A DNA stretch of 64,000 nucleotides, taken from Lysobacteraceae bacterium (GTDB taxonomy: Bacteria; Pseudomonadota; Gammaproteobacteria; Xanthomonadales; Xanthomonadaceae). Of the stretch, positions 1-8,090 are shown one piece after another. The notes under the pieces are model-generated. The model saw only the letters and a program-made list of their open reading frames with translations, did not search any database and had not been told where the DNA came from. Every line of letters begins with the position of its first letter. Position 1 is the first letter of the stretch. The position numbers and the translations under genes were made by a program. The stretch spans positions 1 to 64,000 of the forward strand of contig JAMLIV010000013.1 in NCBI GenBank assembly GCA_023954075.1, in the 5' to 3' direction.

Positions 1-41
1 AGTGTGCTTCGCGCATGCGAGAGTAGGTCATCGCCAGGGCC
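1..41 (+). rRNA. rrf: 5S ribosomal RNA, 3' end (partial)
   Basis: The first 40 bases align with the 3' part of bacterial 5S rRNA: the conserved block GCATGCGAGAGTAGG at about 13-27 is followed by a GCCAGG ending, as in the terminal helix of E. coli 5S. The 5' two thirds lie left of the window. A strong intrinsic terminator follows ten bases later, as expected at the end of an rRNA operon. Recognition is by eye from the conserved sequence; the exact 3' base is uncertain by a few positions. Confidence 0.88.
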
Positions 42-50
42 TTGTGCCAA

Positions 51-80
51 AACCCCGCAGCTCACGCTGCGGGGTTTTTC
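51..80 (+). terminator. Intrinsic terminator of the rRNA operon
   Basis: A perfect 10-bp stem, AACCCCGCAG (51-60) with CTGCGGGGTT (67-76), has a six-base loop and runs into a T-rich tail. It lies directly after the 5S rRNA end and before uvrD on the same strand. Confidence 0.9.
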
Positions 81-149
81 TTTGCGCGCGCTACGGGGCG
101 CATGCGGCAGCGGCGTGGCTGCCGATGCGTGCGCCACGCTGCGAGCCAC

Positions 150-161
150 TACAATCATGCG
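150..161 (+). promoter_or_regulatory. Possible -10 element for a leaderless uvrD transcript
   Basis: TACAAT at 150-155 resembles a sigma-70 -10 box and ends six bases before the chosen uvrD ATG at 162, which would put the transcript start at or next to the start codon. No good -35 box is visible at the right distance and no Shine-Dalgarno sequence precedes the ATG. This is an inference from spacing only. Confidence 0.3.
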
Positions 162-2330
162 ATGGATGTTTCCCACCTGCTCGACGGGCTCAACGCCGCC
201 CAGCGCGAGGCTGTAACGGCCACTGATCGCCACCTTCTCGTCCTTGCCGGCGCTGGATCGGGAAAGACGCGCGTGCTTGTCCATCGCATCGCCTGGCAGA
301 CGCAGGTAGTCGGGGTGCCGCCCTGGGGCGTGCTCGCGGTCACCTTCACGAACAAGGCCGCGCGCGAGATGCGGCTGCGCTGCGAGGCGCTCATGCCGGA
401 TGGGACACGCGGCATGTGGATCGGCACCTTCCACGGCATCGCCCACCGCCTGCTGCGGCAGCACTGGCAGGAAGCGCAGCTGCCGGAGACCTTCCAGATC
501 CTCGACGCCGATGACCAGCTGCGGCTGGTGAAGCGGGTGATTGCGGACCTCGGCCTGGATGACCGCCGCTATCCGCCACGCCAGGCCGCCTGGTTCATCA
601 ATGCGCACAAGGACGAGGGCAAACGTGCCGACGCCATCCAGGGCGGGCATCCGGGCACGGATGCATTCCTTTCGATCTACCGGGCCTACGAGGAGGTGTG
701 CCAGCGTGCCGGGCTGGTGGACTTCGCCGAACTCCTGTTGCGCAGCCACGAGCTGCTGCTGCGTGAACCCGGGCTGCTGGGGCATTACCGACAGCGCTTC
801 GGCACGATCCTGATCGACGAGTTCCAGGATACCAACGCCCTGCAGTACGCCTTCGTCCGCGTGCTCGCCGGCGACACCGGCTCGGTCCTGGTGGTGGGGG
901 ACGATGACCAGTCGATATACGGCTGGCGCGGGGCGCGGGTGGAAAACGTGCAGCATTTCCTGCGCGATTTCCCGCAGGCGCGGATGATTCGTCTGGAGCA
1001 GAACTACCGTTCCACCTCCAATATCCTGGCAGCGGCCAACGCGGTCATTGCGAACAATCCGGGGCGTCTGGGCAAACGCCTCTGGACCGAAGGGACCGAT
1101 GGGGATCCGATCGACGTGTTCGCCGCGCACGACGAGAACGACGAGGCGCGCTACGCGGCCGCGCGCGCCCGCGAGTGGATCGACGGCGGTGGGCGGGCAT
1201 CCGATTGCGCCATTCTCTACCGATCCAACGCCCAGTCGCGCGCTTTCGAGGAAGCGCTGATGCAGGCCGGCCTGCCGTATCGCGTTTACGGCGGCGTGCG
1301 CTTCTTCGAGCGCGCCGAAGTCAAGGATACGCTTGCCTATCTGCGGCTGCTTTCCAACCGGGCCGACGATGCGGCTTTCGAACGTGCGGTCAACACGCCG
1401 CCGCGCGGCATCGGGGCGCGCACGCTCGAGCAGGTTCGCGCGCGCGCGCGCGACGAAGGAATTTCGCTCTGGGATGCTGTCAGGCGCGAAATCGACGGTA
1501 CGCGGCTGGCGGCGCGCGCGCGCCATGCGCTTCGGGGATTCGTTGAACTCATCCAGTCGCTGGCACAGGAGACCGTGGATCTCGATCTGGCACCGCGCAT
1601 CGACCACGTGCTTGCCGCATCCGGCCTGCGGGCTCATTACGCCAACGAGTCGCGCGGCCTGATGGACGCGCGTACCGACAACCTCGACGAGCTGGTGACC
1701 GTGGCGAGCCGTTTTGCGCGCAGCGATGACGATGCGACTTCGGATGTTCTCATTGCCTTCCTGACTTATGCGGCGCTGGAGGCCGGCGAAGGCCAGGCCG
1801 AAGCCTGGGAGGACGGCGTGCAGCTGATGACCCTGCATTCGGCCAAGGGGCTGGAGTTTCCACAGGTGTTCCTGGGCGGGATGGAAGAAGGCTTGTTCCC
1901 CGCGCAGCGCTCGATGGAGGAACCCGGCCGGCTGGAGGAGGAGCGACGCCTCGCCTACGTCGGCATCACCCGCGCACGCGAGTGCCTCATCCTGTCCTGG
2001 GCCGAGTCGCGGCGCATCCACGGTATCGATACGCTGGGCGTGCCTTCGCGCTTCCTGCGCGAGGTGCCGCCCGCGATCCTGCGCGAGGTGCGTCCACGCA
2101 TCAGCCTGGTGCGCCCGGCATTCGTCCCGGGGGCGCGGGCGGCAGCGGCCGGCGAGGCGCGGAATGGGGCGTTCGGGTTGGGCCAGCGTGTGCGCCACCC
2201 GAGCTTCGGTGAAGGCACGATCATGGACGCCGAAGGTTCCGGTGCGCACGCGCGGGTGCAGGTCAACTTCGAGGAGGCGGGCGCGAAATGGCTGGTGCTG
2301 GCGTTCGCGCAGCTGGAGGCGCTGGCTTGA
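162..2330 (+). CDS. uvrD: DNA helicase II UvrD
   Basis: SF1A 3'-5' helicase that removes the incised oligonucleotide in nucleotide excision repair and unwinds DNA in mismatch repair. The 722-residue product has the family's usual length (E. coli 720) and opens with the typical MDVSHLLDGLN. Walker A is AGAGSGKT at residues 29-36, the Walker B/DEFQD box is at 219-223, motif III QSIYGWRGA follows near 249, and motifs V-VI (HSAKGLEF and YVGITRA) lie in the last quarter. The C-terminal segment resembles the Tudor-like RNA polymerase-binding region of UvrD/PcrA. An upstream in-frame ATG at 42 would add 40 residues encoded by the terminator and is rejected; 162 matches the family N-terminus. It lies just downstream of an rRNA operon on the same strand. 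Confidence 0.95.
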   Translation: MDVSHLLDGLNAAQREAVTATDRHLLVLAGAGSGKTRVLVHRIAWQTQVVGVPPWGVLAVTFTNKAAREMRLRCEALMPDGTRGMWIGTFHGIAHRLLRQHWQEAQLPETFQILDADDQLRLVKRVIADLGLDDRRYPPRQAAWFINAHKDEGKRADAIQGGHPGTDAFLSIYRAYEEVCQRAGLVDFAELLLRSHELLLREPGLLGHYRQRFGTILIDEFQDTNALQYAFVRVLAGDTGSVLVVGDDDQSIYGWRGARVENVQHFLRDFPQARMIRLEQNYRSTSNILAAANAVIANNPGRLGKRLWTEGTDGDPIDVFAAHDENDEARYAAARAREWIDGGGRASDCAILYRSNAQSRAFEEALMQAGLPYRVYGGVRFFERAEVKDTLAYLRLLSNRADDAAFERAVNTPPRGIGARTLEQVRARARDEGISLWDAVRREIDGTRLAARARHALRGFVELIQSLAQETVDLDLAPRIDHVLAASGLRAHYANESRGLMDARTDNLDELVTVASRFARSDDDATSDVLIAFLTYAALEAGEGQAEAWEDGVQLMTLHSAKGLEFPQVFLGGMEEGLFPAQRSMEEPGRLEEERRLAYVGITRARECLILSWAESRRIHGIDTLGVPSRFLREVPPAILREVRPRISLVRPAFVPGARAAAAGEARNGAFGLGQRVRHPSFGEGTIMDAEGSGAHARVQVNFEEAGAKWLVLAFAQLEALA

Positions 2331-2414
2331 ATCGGCGCGCAGTTCCGGCCCCGCAGGCTTGACGGGCCGCGGTCCCCGTGCCATAAGTCACGCCGCTTTG
2401 GCGCCCCGGTGCCG

Positions 2415-2530
2415 AACGCGTGAAGGGGAGTAGCTCTTCGCTGTCGCGTCGTCAGGACGGATCGCAGGTCGATCCCGGTGCGGCAGGTGGCAGGCCAGTG
2501 GCCTGACGCGAGCAAGACCTTCGCCGGCGA
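2415..2530 (+). promoter_or_regulatory. yybP-ykoY (Mn2+) riboswitch
   Basis: The leader of the alx/TerC gene carries both signature blocks of the yybP-ykoY aptamer: AAGGGGAGTAGC near 2423-2434 and GCAAGACCTTCGCC at 2512-2525. GAAGG (2422-2426) can pair with CCTTC (2518-2522) to close the aptamer. Known members bind Mn2+ and control Mn2+ export or TerC-family proteins, which is exactly the gene found downstream. An attenuator-like hairpin follows at 2556-2580. Assigned by motif and context, not by a covariance search. Confidence 0.88.
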
Positions 2531-2555
2531 CGGCGGAGGTGTGTCCGGAATTCGG

Positions 2556-2592
2556 GCCCCGACCGCCTTGCGGTCGGGGCTTTCGCTTTCTG
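2556..2592 (+). terminator. Attenuator hairpin of the yybP-ykoY riboswitch
   Basis: A perfect 11-bp stem, GCCCCGACCGC (2556-2566) with GCGGTCGGGGC (2570-2580), is followed by TTTCGCTTTCT. It lies between the aptamer and the alx start codon. The ribosome binding site GGAG (2592-2595) is outside the stem, so control by transcription termination fits better than direct masking of the site. Confidence 0.7.
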
Positions 2593-2602
2593 GAGACCAC
2601 GG

Positions 2603-3562
2603 ATGCACACCATCGGCACGCCCTTAATGTGGGTCGCCTTCACCGTCATCGTCATCATCGCCCTGGCGGCGGACCTGTTCGTGCTGCGCAGCAAGGGACC
2701 GCACAAGGTCGCCACGAGCGAGGCGCTGAAATGGAGCGCGGCATGGATCGCGCTGGCGCTGTTGTTCAACGTCGGGCTGTGGTGGTATCTGCGCGGGCCG
2801 CTGGGTGACGAGCAGGCCAAGCATGTCGCGCTGCAGTTCTTTACCGGCTATCTGGTGGAGAAGGCGCTGGCGGTCGACAACATCTTCGTGTTCCTGATGG
2901 TGTTCGGGTACTTCGCGGTGCCGCCCGTACAGCAGCAGCGGGCGCTGATTTACGGAATCATCGGGGCGATCCTGCTGCGCACGGTGATGATCTTCATCGG
3001 CGCGGCGCTGATCCAGAAGTTCGACTGGGTGCTGTACATCTTCGGCGCGTTCCTGGTGTTCACCGGGGTGAAAATGCTCTGGGGCGTGGGCGATGAGCCG
3101 GACATCGGCAGCAATCCGGCGCTGACCTGGATCCGCAAGCGTCTGGCGGTGACATCCGAATACCACGGCACGCGCTTCGTGATCCGCGAGAACGGCACGC
3201 GCTGGTTCACCCCGCTCTTTGTCGTGGTGATGATGATCGGCATCACCGACGTGATTTTCGCGGTGGATTCGATCCCCGCGATCTTTGCCATCACCGATGA
3301 CCCGTTCATCGTGCTCACTTCCAACGTGTTCGCGGTGCTCGGGCTGCGCGCGCTGTTCTTCGTGCTGGCGGGCATGGCCGACAAGTTCCACCTGCTCGCC
3401 TACGGCCTGGCGACGGTATTGATCTTCATCGGCGTGAAGATGCTGATCATGCATTTCTGGCATATCCCGATTGGCGCGGCGCTGGTCGTGGTGGCGCTGG
3501 CGATCGGTACATCGATGGTGGCCAGCGTCCTGTTCCCGCCGAAAAACAAGGAAGTCGACTGA
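2603..3562 (+). CDS. alx: TerC-family membrane protein Alx
   Basis: Integral inner-membrane protein of the TerC/Alx family (319 residues; E. coli Alx 321). The N-terminus MHTIGTPLMW and the body are recognisably Alx-like, with about nine hydrophobic spans. The two family signature motifs with conserved acidic residues are present: EKALAVDN around residue 86 and DVIFAVDSIPA around residue 217. Members export or balance Mn2+ and respond to alkaline pH in E. coli. GGAG lies seven bases before the ATG. The upstream yybP-ykoY riboswitch and attenuator predict induction by Mn2+. Substrate is inferred from the family and the riboswitch. Confidence 0.92.
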   Translation: MHTIGTPLMWVAFTVIVIIALAADLFVLRSKGPHKVATSEALKWSAAWIALALLFNVGLWWYLRGPLGDEQAKHVALQFFTGYLVEKALAVDNIFVFLMVFGYFAVPPVQQQRALIYGIIGAILLRTVMIFIGAALIQKFDWVLYIFGAFLVFTGVKMLWGVGDEPDIGSNPALTWIRKRLAVTSEYHGTRFVIRENGTRWFTPLFVVVMMIGITDVIFAVDSIPAIFAITDDPFIVLTSNVFAVLGLRALFFVLAGMADKFHLLAYGLATVLIFIGVKMLIMHFWHIPIGAALVVVALAIGTSMVASVLFPPKNKEVD

Positions 3563-3674
3563 GGCCTCGGCACCGCTGCCGTCGCCCGAACGGGCGCGGC
3601 GCGCAGCAGCGCAGCCTTGCAATTCCCGTCGCGCGACCACAGACAGGGGACTTGTCCCTCCGGAACCGCGCACG

Positions 3675-4502
3675 ATGGATGTGCCACTCAACCAGCCGTT
3701 GCCCGATCCGCACGAACAGACGCGGCTGGATCGAGGGCGCTTCCTGCGCGCGCTGCTGCTCAGCGCCGGCTTCATAACCGTGCTGTGGTGGATCAAGCTG
3801 GTCGAAACCTGGCTGGGCGTATCGTTCTCGGCGCTTGGCATCTTCCCGAAGGCCGCCACCGGGCTGGTCGGCATCCTGACCGCGCCGCTGCTGCATGGGT
3901 CGGTGGGGCATCTGATCAACAACACCCTGCCGCTGCTGGTGCTGGGGACGCTGATGCTGTCGATCTATCCGCGCGCGGCGCTGCGCTCGATCCTGCTGGT
4001 GTGGCTGGGTTCGGGCCTGGTGGTGTGGATCATCGGGCGGCTGTCCTACCACCTGGGCGCGAGCGGCCTGAGCCACGGGCTGATGTTCTTCCTGTTCATT
4101 GCCGGCGCGCTGCGCCGCGACCGGCCCGCGATCGCGGCGGCGATGATCGCGTTCTTTCTTTACGGGGGCATGCTGCTGACCATTCTCCCGGGCGAGCCGG
4201 AGGTGTCGTGGGAAGCGCATATGGGCGGCGCGTTCTTCGGTGCTTTGGCCGCCGTGCTTTTCTTTCGCCTCGATCCCGCGCCGGCGGGCAAACGCTACAG
4301 CTGGGAGGATGACGAGCACGAGGCGGACGCGCTGGAGGAGGCGCTGGCGGCCGAGGAGCGCGGCATGTATGAGCCGCCGCCGCCCGAGGGTGTGCCGGTG
4401 CTCTGGGTGCGTCCGGAGGCGTCCACGGGACATGGGTCGGGTGCCGACGTCATCCCGTTTCCGCCGCGCCGGCCCGCGTCGCCCGATCCGCCGGCACAGT
4501 GA
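3675..4502 (+). CDS. Rhomboid-family intramembrane serine protease
   Basis: A 275-residue membrane protein with about six hydrophobic spans between residues 22 and 198 and a charged, proline-rich cytoplasmic tail of about 75 residues. The rhomboid catalytic signatures are visible: the oxyanion-type HLINN (His79 to Asn83), the GASG motif with the nucleophile Ser130, and the catalytic histidine in WEAHMGG (His182). Rhomboids cleave transmembrane segments of substrates; the substrate here is unknown. The frame is open further upstream to 3471, but that would overlap the alx end and add non-family sequence, so the ATG at 3675 before MDVPLNQ is chosen. The acidic tail with a DDEHEAD patch and runs of Pro is a local elaboration. 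Confidence 0.85.
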   Translation: MDVPLNQPLPDPHEQTRLDRGRFLRALLLSAGFITVLWWIKLVETWLGVSFSALGIFPKAATGLVGILTAPLLHGSVGHLINNTLPLLVLGTLMLSIYPRAALRSILLVWLGSGLVVWIIGRLSYHLGASGLSHGLMFFLFIAGALRRDRPAIAAAMIAFFLYGGMLLTILPGEPEVSWEAHMGGAFFGALAAVLFFRLDPAPAGKRYSWEDDEHEADALEEALAAEERGMYEPPPPEGVPVLWVRPEASTGHGSGADVIPFPPRRPASPDPPAQ

Positions 4503-4842
4503 CGTGCTTCAGGCCGGCAGGAATGGGCCGCCGGTCGCACCGCTTCGGGCCATCCCGTGCGATAATTCCGTCTTGGCACGCGCAGGTACGCGCGAGCGCC
4601 GACAAGCGATGTGCCGCGATGGAGCGCAGTGAGGAAGCCGCGCTGCGGGCGTCGACTCAGGCCAGACCAGGCCGGGTACCGGATGAATGCTTCCGTGCCT
4701 GGCGTGGGATGGGTTCGGAACACTCCAGTGTGATGGACGCAGGAGGCCGCGTGATTCTCGCGGCAGGTCTCCGGCTTGCGGCGTTCTTTCGATCACTGTA
4801 GCGTTCGGCGGCTTTGTTGCCGCGTTTCCAGACAGGATTGCC
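4503..4842 (+). other. 340-base intergenic region upstream of oleA
   Basis: No convincing gene is seen. A GATAAT box at 4561-4566 could be a -10 element, but no matching -35 box is obvious. A small 100-codon frame (4499-4801) has no recognisable features and is probably chance. The region presumably carries the oleA promoter and leader. Confidence 0.4.
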
Positions 4843-5856
4843 GTGTTCCAGAATGTTTCCATTGCCAGCCTCGCGCATATCGATGCCCCATGCCGGCTCA
4901 CCTCCGCGGAGGTCAACGAGCGCCTGCGCCCGATGCTGGATCGCCTGGGTATCCGCGTCGATGTGCTGGGCGATGTCGCCGGCATCCACGCGCGCCGCTT
5001 CTGGGCCGAGGGCGTCGAGGTCTCCGATGCCGCCACGCTGGCGGCGGAAAAGGCGCTTGCCGAGCTGGACGTGCCGCGCGAGAAGATCGGCCTGCTGGTG
5101 AGCACCTCGGTCAGCCGCGAGTACCTGGAGCCGTCCACGGCCAGCATCGTTGCCGGAAACCTCGGGCTGGCGGATACCTGCCAGAACTTCGACGTGGCCA
5201 ACGCCTGCCTCGCCTTCCTCAACGGCATGGATATCGCCAGCCGGATGATCGAGTGCGGCGAGATCGAGTACGCGCTGATCGTGGACGGCGAGTCCGCGAA
5301 CCTCGCGTATGAAAAGACCATCGAGCGCCTGCTGGCCCCCGATGTCACGGACGAGCAGTTCCGCCAGGAACTGGCGACCCTGACGCTGGGCAGCGGCTCG
5401 GTGGCGATGGTGCTGGCGCGCCGCGATCTGGCACCGGATGCGCCGCAGTACAAGGGCGGCGTGTCGCGCGCCGCGACGGAATGGAACACGCTGTGCCGCG
5501 GCAATCTCGATCGCATGGTGACCGACACCCGCATGCTGATGGTGGAAGGGGTCAAGCTCGCCACCAAGACTTACCAGGCCGCGCGGCAGGCGCTGGGCTG
5601 GGTGGCCGACGAGCTCGACGAGTTCGTGATCCACCAGGTCAGCCAGGTCCACACCAACGCGCTGGTGAAGGCCATCGGCATCGATCCCAAGAAGGTGTTC
5701 ACGATCTTTTCCGAGTACGGCAACATCGGTCCGGCTTCGGTGCCGATCGTGCTTTCCAAGCTCAAGGAAATGGGGCGGCTCAAGAAGGGCAGCCGCATCG
5801 CGCTGCTGGGCATCGGCTCCGGGCTGAACTGCTCGATGGCCGAAGTGGTGTGGTGA
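4843..5856 (+). CDS. oleA: OleA, long-chain olefin biosynthesis thiolase-fold enzyme
   Basis: OleA joins two fatty acyl-CoAs by a non-decarboxylative Claisen condensation to give a 2-alkyl-3-keto acid, the first step of long-chain olefin synthesis. The 337-residue product looks close to Xanthomonas campestris OleA along its whole length. Catalytic positions are intact: Cys122 in VANACLAF, Glu96 (the residue contributed across the dimer), His264 in VIHQVS and Asn294 in EYGNIGP; spacings equal those of the crystallised enzyme (Cys143, Glu117, His285, Asn315). The start is a GTG at 4843, which gives VFQNVSIA like the family. OleB, OleC and OleD are not next to it: the gene is followed by ygfB and pepP. 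KAS III (FabH) is the alternative family, but the similarity to OleA is much better. Confidence 0.93.
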   Translation: MFQNVSIASLAHIDAPCRLTSAEVNERLRPMLDRLGIRVDVLGDVAGIHARRFWAEGVEVSDAATLAAEKALAELDVPREKIGLLVSTSVSREYLEPSTASIVAGNLGLADTCQNFDVANACLAFLNGMDIASRMIECGEIEYALIVDGESANLAYEKTIERLLAPDVTDEQFRQELATLTLGSGSVAMVLARRDLAPDAPQYKGGVSRAATEWNTLCRGNLDRMVTDTRMLMVEGVKLATKTYQAARQALGWVADELDEFVIHQVSQVHTNALVKAIGIDPKKVFTIFSEYGNIGPASVPIVLSKLKEMGRLKKGSRIALLGIGSGLNCSMAEVVW

Positions 5857-5896
5857 GGCGCGCCATGCGCCTGTCCCGGCTCCCGTTCCCGCGCTG

Positions 5897-6439
5897 ATGG
5901 CCGCCACGCGCATTCCCGGTTTCGAGCGCGTCGATGCGGCGCTGGTGCGCTGTGGCATCGGCATCGATGCCTCCGAATTGCAGGGGCTCCTGGCCGGCTA
6001 TCTGGCCGCGGGTGGACCGCTGACGGCCTCCGATTGGCTTGCGCCGCTGCAGCTCGAGGCGGATGCCCGCCGGGTGGCCGCCGATCCGGATCTGAACGAC
6101 CTCTTCGAAGGTACCCGCGAAGCGCTGGACGACGGCGAGTTCGGCTTCGACCTGCTGCTGCCCGAGGAATCGGCACCGCTGGGCGAGCGCATCGATGCGC
6201 TGTTCGATTGGTGCCGCGGCTTCCTCTCCGGGCTGGCCCTGGTGCCCGAACGCCCCGCGCTTTCGCCCGAGGCGCAGGAGGCCTTCGATGATCTCACCGG
6301 CATCGCCGCCTTCTCGGTCGACGAGGGCGAGCAGGACGAGGACGCGCTGGTCGAGATCACGGAGTTCGTGCGGGTCGCGGTGCTGCTGATCCACGGCGAT
6401 GCACGCTCTGCGCCCGGGCGCGGAACGCGGCTGCACTGA
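5897..6439 (+). CDS. ygfB: UPF0149 family protein YgfB
   Basis: A 180-residue acidic, soluble protein of the YgfB/YecA (UPF0149) family. The body, with its FDWCRGFLSG segment near residue 103 and acidic C-terminal stretch, fits the family's all-alpha fold. It lies two bases upstream of pepP, the same order as E. coli ygfB-pepP, which supports the call. Its biochemical role is not settled in general; in Pseudomonas a YgfB homologue affects beta-lactamase regulation. It starts about 40 bases after oleA and may share a transcript with it. Confidence 0.82.
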   Translation: MAATRIPGFERVDAALVRCGIGIDASELQGLLAGYLAAGGPLTASDWLAPLQLEADARRVAADPDLNDLFEGTREALDDGEFGFDLLLPEESAPLGERIDALFDWCRGFLSGLALVPERPALSPEAQEAFDDLTGIAAFSVDEGEQDEDALVEITEFVRVAVLLIHGDARSAPGRGTRLH

Positions 6440-6441
6440 GC

Positions 6442-7770
6442 ATGGTCGCGAGCGCACCCGCGATCGCGCCTGCGGAGTTTGCGCGCCGCCGTCGCCAGCT
6501 CATGCGCATGGCCGGTCCCGAGGCCATCCTGATCCTGCCCGCCGCGCCGCTGCGGGTGCGCAGCAACGATTCCCACCATCCCTATCGCCAGGACAGCGAC
6601 TTCTGGTACCTGACCGGCTTCGAAGAACCGGAGGCGGTGCTGGCGCTGGTGCCCGGTCGCGCCGCTGGCGAGACGCTGCTGTTCTGCCGCGAACGCGATC
6701 CGGAGCGTGAGGCCTGGGACGGCGCGCGTTTGGGGCCGGAAGGGGCGGTCGAATCGCTCGGCATCGACGATGCCTACCCGTATACGGACATGGACGAGAT
6801 CCTGCCCCGGCTGATCGAGGGGCGGACCCGGGTCTACTACCATTTCGGCCGCGACACCGAGTTCGACCTGACCCTGATCGGCTGGGTCAAGCGGGTGCGC
6901 GCGATGGCCCGCCAGGGCGCGCAGTCGCCGCACGAGTTCCAGGAACTGGGACACCTGCTGCACGACCTGCGGCTGTTCAAGAGTCCCGGTGAGCGCCGGC
7001 TGATGGCCGAGTCCGCGCGCATCGCGGCGCTGGCGCACGTGGATGCGATGCGCGCCACACGGCCGGGTCGCTTCGAGTACGAGATTGAGGCCGAACTGCT
7101 GTATCGCTTCCGCCGGCACGGTGCCGTGCCCTCGTATGAACCGATCGTGGGCGGCGGTGCCAATGCCTGCGTGCTGCACTACCGCGCCAACCGCGCGCTG
7201 CTGGCCGATGGCGACCTGCTTCTGATCGATGCCGGGGCCGAACTGCAGGGCTATGCCTCGGACATCACCCGCACCTTCCCGGTGAACGGGCGCTTCAGCC
7301 CGGCACAGCGGGCGCTCTATGACATCGTGCTGGCGGCCAATCGTGCCGCCCTCGACGTGGTCCAGCCGGGTGCCTCCTGGGCGGCCATGCACGATGCGGC
7401 GACGCATGTCGTGACCGAGGGGCTGCTGCGCCTCGGGCTCCTCAAGGGCACGCTGCGGCAGTGCCTCAAGGAGCAGGCTTGCCGGCGTTTCTTCATGCAC
7501 AAGACCGGCCATTGGCTGGGTCTGGATGTGCACGACGTGGGCGAGTACCGCATCGACGGCGAGTTCCGCGTGCTGGAGCCGGACATGGCGTTCACCATCG
7601 AGCCGGGCCTCTACATTGCGCCCGATGCGCCGGGGGTCGCGGCGAAGTGGCGCGGCATCGGCATCCGCATCGAGGACGACGTGGTGGTGACGCGGCAGGG
7701 AGCGAAAGTGCTCAGCGACGGGGTACCGCGCGATCCGGATGCGATCGAGGCGCTGATGGCGGGCGAGTGA
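6442..7770 (+). CDS. pepP: Xaa-Pro aminopeptidase P
   Basis: Cytosolic M24B metallopeptidase that removes N-terminal residues preceding proline. The 442-residue product has the AMP_N domain (about 8-140) and the pita-bread catalytic domain (about 180-430). All five metal ligands are in place: Asp263, Asp274 (SDITRTF), His357 (TGHWLGLDVHD), Glu387 (TIEPGLY) and Glu411 (RIEDD), matching E. coli PepP with an offset of three to five. The proton shuttle histidines around HYRAN are also present. It follows ygfB by two bases. E. coli continues with ubiH and ubiI; here ycgL follows instead. Confidence 0.94.
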   Translation: MVASAPAIAPAEFARRRRQLMRMAGPEAILILPAAPLRVRSNDSHHPYRQDSDFWYLTGFEEPEAVLALVPGRAAGETLLFCRERDPEREAWDGARLGPEGAVESLGIDDAYPYTDMDEILPRLIEGRTRVYYHFGRDTEFDLTLIGWVKRVRAMARQGAQSPHEFQELGHLLHDLRLFKSPGERRLMAESARIAALAHVDAMRATRPGRFEYEIEAELLYRFRRHGAVPSYEPIVGGGANACVLHYRANRALLADGDLLLIDAGAELQGYASDITRTFPVNGRFSPAQRALYDIVLAANRAALDVVQPGASWAAMHDAATHVVTEGLLRLGLLKGTLRQCLKEQACRRFFMHKTGHWLGLDVHDVGEYRIDGEFRVLEPDMAFTIEPGLYIAPDAPGVAAKWRGIGIRIEDDVVVTRQGAKVLSDGVPRDPDAIEALMAGE

Positions 7771-7841
7771 CGCGGCGCGTCGCTCCAGCGGTGCCGACCG
7801 GCTATGCTGCGACCGGCCCCTCGCCGGAAACGTTGCTTCCC

Positions 7842-8090
7842 ATGCGCTGCCACGTCTACAGAAGCCGCTTGCGCCCCGATACCTACGTTTATCTCTCCGA
7901 GAAGGACGGTTTCGACGCGCTGCCCGAAGCGCTGCGGCTGCGCCTCGGCGCGCTGGAGCCGGTGATGGAGCTCGAGCTGACGCCGGAGCGTCGGCTGGCG
8001 CGCGCCGATGCGGTGATGGTGATCGAGGCGCTGCGCACGCGCGGCTGCTACCTGCAGCTGCCGCCGCCGATGGAGGCGCGCGATCCATGA
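7842..8090 (+). CDS. ycgL: YcgL domain-containing protein
   Basis: An 82-residue protein matching the YcgL (UPF0745) family: it opens MRCHVYRSRLRPDTYVYL, has a central leucine-rich stretch and ends with the diagnostic GCYLQLPPPMEA. The fold is known from structures but the function is not. The start at 7842 gives the family length; the open frame upstream overlaps pepP in another frame and is ignored. Its stop overlaps the start of the ankyrin gene by four bases (ATGA), so the two are probably translated together. Confidence 0.85.
   Translation: MRCHVYRSRLRPDTYVYLSEKDGFDALPEALRLRLGALEPVMELELTPERRLARADAVMVIEALRTRGCYLQLPPPMEARDP

Noticed and set aside
42..161. N-terminal extension of UvrD
   Set aside because: It would be encoded by the rRNA terminator and leader, and known UvrD proteins begin at MDVS.
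4499..4801. 100-codon frame upstream of oleA
   Set aside because: No ribosome site, no hydrophobic or domain pattern, and composition like the surrounding non-coding frames.
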